Positions 6,210-8,750 of a DNA stretch of 8,750 bases are shown piece by piece (position 1 is the stretch's first letter; each line of letters begins with the position of its first letter). This DNA comes from Thermoplasmata archaeon. GTDB taxonomy: Archaea; Thermoplasmatota; Thermoplasmata; Thermoplasmatales; Thermoplasmataceae. Where the stretch lies: contig JAJZOT010000053.1 of the NCBI GenBank assembly GCA_021847855.1, positions 1 through 8,750 on the forward strand, read 5' to 3'. Made by a program: the position numbers and the translations under genes. The notes under the pieces were generated by a model, which searched no databases, had not been told where the DNA came from, and saw only the letters and a program-made list of their open reading frames with translations.

Positions 6210-8258
6210 TTAGTTTTCCCCCTCTTCTTCGCCTCCCTCCGGTACTGAGTAGGTGGTTGTATAATAGTAGGCATTACCGACTGGAAATCTAATCACTGGT
6301 ACCCAAACAGGTTTGCCGCTCCAGTTGTCTTCATGTTTTCCGTTTAATCTATATGCGAAAAGCATCAAACTTTTATCTTCCCGTATCGTATTGTCATCTG
6401 AGGAGAGTACGCTACGATAATCCTTGGTAATGTTTCTGTCTCTTCTGACTACGATTCGAGGCTTTATTTTATCTTTTTCGTTGGCGCTTTTGTTGTTTAA
6501 CTCAATATTTTTTATTGCTTCTGATATAGCATCTGCATTCCATCTCTGCTCTGAACCTTCATTTTTGAACAGAGGCAAAAGTTGCATTAGTTTATCGAAT
6601 GTTGTGTCCACTGGATATGTGCGCATATCCTGAAATTCTTCCAGAGCCTTATCAATTTCGCCCGTATTTTCATCTTTTGCTTTATACATTATATAGGCTT
6701 TTCCAGGGAAATATTTCAAGATATTCTCAATGGGAATCACCTCTTTTCTCGTTGGCCTAAGTTTTGATGTACGCGCAAGAGAAAGTATTACTGGCATGTT
6801 TCCTGAATGGGTTGAAGAAGAGAAGTATTCCCATTCCTCATTGTCTGAAGTGAAAACATCGTGGTAGATTTCGAAAAGGTTTTCGGTGGAATAAAAGCGC
6901 ATCACATCCAATAAGTTCTTTCTGTAACCGTACATCCTAGAGTGCTGAAGAATAGTATCAACCTTTGGGGCATTTGTAGCTCTTCCATAGTAAGTAACTG
7001 TTAAGTTAGGTATTGTAAGTCCTCTTCCCAGTCTTTCACCGCCTATTAAAATATTGAACAGGGCATCGTAAGTTGGGTTCTTCCTTTCTTTTCCCCCTAT
7101 AATGATCTGAACGTTAGTTGAGAATACATTTGCATAAATTTCAGATCTAACCATTTCAAAATTAGGCATTGTTCCTTTAAAAGTCTGTCCAATATCCTCA
7201 TAGGCTGAAACCAAATCCTGATCGATTCCTTGTCTATACTCACCATTCGTGTCACTTAGATTTTCAGACACAATCTGAACGTACCTGTTTACAAGACTAT
7301 TAAGAGATCTGTGCGCATCTTGCTTACTACTTATGTGGCATAGCATTGAATTTTGAGTGGCTTTACTGCCTGTAATTTTCTTACAGACAGATCCTACCAT
7401 GAAAACGCTGATTGCCCTCCTGATGCCTTCCGGAATAGCTGTAAGGCCAAAGCTCGAATAGTCAGTGTGCTCGATTATTCCTTCTATTTCATTTTCAGTT
7501 ATTACTCTTTGAATGTTTTTTTTGACATTATCAGATTCCCGATTAAATAAGTCTTCACCTCCTATATAGCCGCTTGCAGTCGGAATTGTAACTACAAATT
7601 TAGGTCTAAACTCACTTTTATATGACTGCAGAAATATAGGTTGAGGGGTTGCAGTGACTTGAACAAAATTTGCAACTTTGAATTTTTTTCTAAGGGCTAT
7701 TATTAATTCATGAATCCGGCTTTGTTCATCCCTGTTAACTTTGGAATTCAAACTTCCAAAATCTGCTTCGTCATCCATTACTATTGCTGTCGATCCGCTA
7801 ACATCCAATACCGTTAAAAATTTTTCAATGCTCTTTAGATTAATTTGGTTCTTTTTTGTAACAATAACTAAGCCATTATACTTTAAGGCTATTCTTACCC
7901 TTCCCATAATATTCTTAGGATCCTTTAGTTCTTCGATTCCGAGAATAAATAATGTCTGCAACCCTGATTTTACCCTTTTCAGTGTTTGTTCGTATAGGGA
8001 AACATTATCGGAAGTTAGAACAATAAAAAAGGTAAATCCTTGATCGTTAGCTCTAGCCATGGACATTATCATGCTGTTTGTTTTTCCACTCTGAACCCTG
8101 CCGAATAGGAGTCCAGCGTCATCACCATCTTTAGAGAATTTTTCTACAAGTTGTTTTGCAGCTTCCATGGTTTTTTCAATATCCTCATCGCTGAATTTAT
8201 TTTCCCTGAGTGAATTTATATATTTCTCTTGCAACCCGCCTATCTTTATATCATTCAT
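6210..8258 (-). CDS. Z1-domain superfamily 2-type ATPase/helicase of a DNA-modification defence system
   Basis: Family Z1 (PF10593) comprises helicase-like ATPases encoded with DNA methyltransferases, and often with MORC/MutL-type ATPases and nucleases, in restriction-like systems. Visible motifs: Walker A GRVQSGKT (53-60), Walker B MDDEAD (161-166), motif III TATP (202-205), the Z1 signature GGERLGRGLTIPNL (406-419) and the arginine-finger region DTILQHSRMYGYR (434-446). The C-terminal third is less conserved and ends in an acidic tail (EGGEEEGEN). All ATPase motifs look intact and 682 residues is a normal size. I chose ATG 8258, although the frame is open to 8339, because it overlaps the stop of a tiny upstream frame as ATGA, indicating translational coupling, and family homology starts near KIGGLQEKYI. 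The upstream extension would run into the preceding small frames. Confidence 0.93.
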   Translation of the reverse strand: MNDIKIGGLQEKYINSLRENKFSDEDIEKTMEAAKQLVEKFSKDGDDAGLLFGRVQSGKTNSMIMSMARANDQGFTFFIVLTSDNVSLYEQTLKRVKSGLQTLFILGIEELKDPKNIMGRVRIALKYNGLVIVTKKNQINLKSIEKFLTVLDVSGSTAIVMDDEADFGSLNSKVNRDEQSRIHELIIALRKKFKVANFVQVTATPQPIFLQSYKSEFRPKFVVTIPTASGYIGGEDLFNRESDNVKKNIQRVITENEIEGIIEHTDYSSFGLTAIPEGIRRAISVFMVGSVCKKITGSKATQNSMLCHISSKQDAHRSLNSLVNRYVQIVSENLSDTNGEYRQGIDQDLVSAYEDIGQTFKGTMPNFEMVRSEIYANVFSTNVQIIIGGKERKNPTYDALFNILIGGERLGRGLTIPNLTVTYYGRATNAPKVDTILQHSRMYGYRKNLLDVMRFYSTENLFEIYHDVFTSDNEEWEYFSSSTHSGNMPVILSLARTSKLRPTRKEVIPIENILKYFPGKAYIMYKAKDENTGEIDKALEEFQDMRTYPVDTTFDKLMQLLPLFKNEGSEQRWNADAISEAIKNIELNNKSANEKDKIKPRIVVRRDRNITKDYRSVLSSDDNTIREDKSLMLFAYRLNGKHEDNWSGKPVWVPVIRFPVGNAYYYTTTYSVPEGGEEEGEN

Positions 8259-8311
8259 TTTATCCAATACTCCAAAATTTCCTTTAGTTTCTGCGCAGCA
8301 ACATTGTCCAT
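8255..8311 (-). CDS. Very short frame coupled to Z1 (18 residues), possibly the end of the preceding gene
   Basis: ATG 8311 begins two bases after the stop of the 51-residue frame and the frame ends in TGA overlapping the Z1 ATG (ATGA). The product, MDNVAAQKLKEILEYWIK, could form an amphipathic helix. As a separate gene it is extremely small. It may be a leader that passes ribosomes to Z1, or the C-terminus of the preceding frame, separated from it by one missing base: adding one base in GTGTAGAAATGG would join both into about 71 residues. I cannot tell which. Confidence 0.35.
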   Translation of the reverse strand: MDNVAAQKLKEILEYWIK

Positions 8312-8313
8312 TT

Positions 8314-8469
8314 CTACACCTTATTCCTGATCGCAACAAATTCTCTTTCAGCGCCGTATAATCTTTCCTTTGTTTTGCGGCTTTTATTCCACCCTATATT
8401 CTTCCTCCTCTGCAACTCGGCTATAGCAGTGCAGATTTCTATCAAATCATTTTCAAATTTACTATTCAT
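8314..8469 (-). CDS. Small charged helical protein, 51 residues, first in the Z1 gene group
   Basis: This frame is not recognised. It runs from ATG 8469 to TAG at 8314-8316, with an archaeal binding site (AAGGTG) five bases before the ATG, which supports real translation. The sequence begins MNSKFENDLIEICTAIAELQ and continues with a basic middle (RRKNIGWNKSRKTKERLYG) and ends EREFVAIRNKV. It is rich in lysine, arginine and glutamate and probably helical; the basic middle could bind nucleic acid. It starts 36 bases after the 60-residue gene and leads directly into the tiny frame overlapping Z1, so it is probably co-transcribed with Z1. It might be a frameshifted form of a roughly 71-residue protein. 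A regulator or an accessory part of the system is conceivable but not shown. Confidence 0.5.
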   Translation of the reverse strand: MNSKFENDLIEICTAIAELQRRKNIGWNKSRKTKERLYGAEREFVAIRNKV

Positions 8470-8505
8470 TTTTGCACCTTCAAAATCTCCCCAATCTTCG
8501 AAGTC

Positions 8506-8688
8506 TCATTCCCACTCCACCGTAACCTTCACTTTCTTCGGTTCCAAGGAACCGAACACCGATTTCTGGACATACAGAGTGCCTATCACAGGAGACTCAG
8601 AACCCTTCTCCTGAAATCTGTATGTGTTCTTCGTAGCCCGCTCGAACTCAAGCTCTATCTCTTTCTTGTCGATGCTTTTTCTCCCCAT
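8506..8688 (-). CDS. Small beta-rich protein, 60 residues, unknown function
   Basis: The frame is open from GTG 8715, with ATG codons at 8700 and 8688. I chose 8688 because GGAG (8695-8698) lies six bases before it. The sequence has a charged start (MGRKSIDKKEIELEFE), then KNTYRF, PVIGTLYVQK and KVKVTVEWE, which alternate in the way of beta strands. The pattern KNTYR-IGTLYVQK-VTVE is one I associate with small conserved uncharacterised proteins of bacteria and archaea, but I cannot give a family name or function. It lies 36 bases before the next small gene on the same strand and is probably in the same transcript as Z1. Its promoter is not visible and may lie outside the window. A 9-base inverted repeat sits in its 3' half. 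Confidence 0.65.
   Translation of the reverse strand: MGRKSIDKKEIELEFERATKNTYRFQEKGSESPVIGTLYVQKSVFGSLEPKKVKVTVEWE
8537..8556 (-). repeat. Perfect 9-base inverted repeat inside the 60-residue gene
   Basis: TTCGGTTCC and GGAACCGAA are separated by two bases (AA on the plus strand). In RNA the pair can form a stem of at least eight base pairs closed by a four-base loop, 30 bases before the stop codon of the small gene. It could be an operator, a processing or attenuation hairpin ahead of the downstream genes, or chance within codons for VFGSLEPK. Confidence 0.45.
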
Positions 8689-8750
8689 TAAAATCTCCAT
8701 TATATCCAATCCCACACGCTTCTGTCATACGATCTGACGGCAACCAGCTT

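Noticed and set aside
8259..8339. 27-residue N-terminal extension of Z1 from an upstream in-frame ATG (MLRSGIRCRNGQCCC)
   Set aside because: It overlaps the two small upstream frames, is cysteine-rich and unlike the family, and the ATGA coupling at 8258 gives a better start.
1..8750. Depletion of CCWGG sites as a sign of long residence of the restriction cassette
   Set aside because: CCAGG/CCTGG sites are readily found, for example near 34, 489, 1009, 1062, 1761, 1782, 2868, 3498, 3682, 5822 and 6701. No clear avoidance can be claimed in a window this short.
1..8750. CRISPR arrays, tRNA or rRNA genes, integrase and attachment sites
   Set aside because: No regularly spaced repeats, no tRNA-like cloverleaf elements and no integrase motifs were seen on either strand.

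Overview
The window looks archaeal, most likely from the Thermoplasmata, though no phylogenetic marker gene is present. The signs are AT-rich TATA-type boxes lying 26-27 bases before ATG codons (genes beginning at 270 and 6151, which looks like leaderless transcription), GGTG/GGAG-type ribosome binding sites before other genes, and frequent AGA, AGG and ATA codons. The assignment to Thermoplasmata is an inference from overall style and is held only moderately.

Left part (1-1350, plus strand): the last 22 codons of a reading frame entering from outside, an unrecognised 113-residue protein, and a 210-residue protein with one N-terminal membrane segment and a probable beta-rich domain. Next comes the left half of an IS256/Mutator-type insertion sequence (about 1437-2015). 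Its transposase is both frameshifted and truncated, and an 11-bp inverted repeat folds over its start codon.

From about 2013 to 8688 everything reads on the minus strand and looks like a defence island built from two modules. The upstream module (8688 to 4676) has a 60-residue small protein, one or two very small reading frames, a Z1-family ATPase coupled to them by an ATGA overlap, and a large C5-cytosine DNA methyltransferase that appears to have its own palindromic TATA box. No MORC/MutL-type ATPase and no recognisable nuclease accompanies Z1 in this window, so this may be a reduced or different form of the Z1-methyltransferase systems.

The downstream module (4431 to about 2013) is a restriction-modification-repair cassette. 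It has an EcoRII-C/SsoII/PspGI-type endonuclease, a Dcm-like C5 methyltransferase that starts inside the endonuclease stop codon, a Vsr mismatch endonuclease overlapping the methyltransferase end, and the first 70 or so codons of a UvrD-type helicase, cut off by the insertion-sequence remnant. The inferred target is CCNGG, probably CCWGG. The endonuclease would cut unmodified sites, the methyltransferase would protect host sites, and Vsr would repair T:G mismatches left by deamination of 5-methylcytosine.

The most useful observations are: the vsr reading frame keeps its conserved N-terminus upstream of its first ATG and would be fused to the methyltransferase if a G5 run had four Gs; the endonuclease reproduces the active-site and recognition spacing I recall for Ecl18kI; the Z1 operon begins with undescribed small genes; and base composition changes abruptly near the endonuclease/methyltransferase junction.
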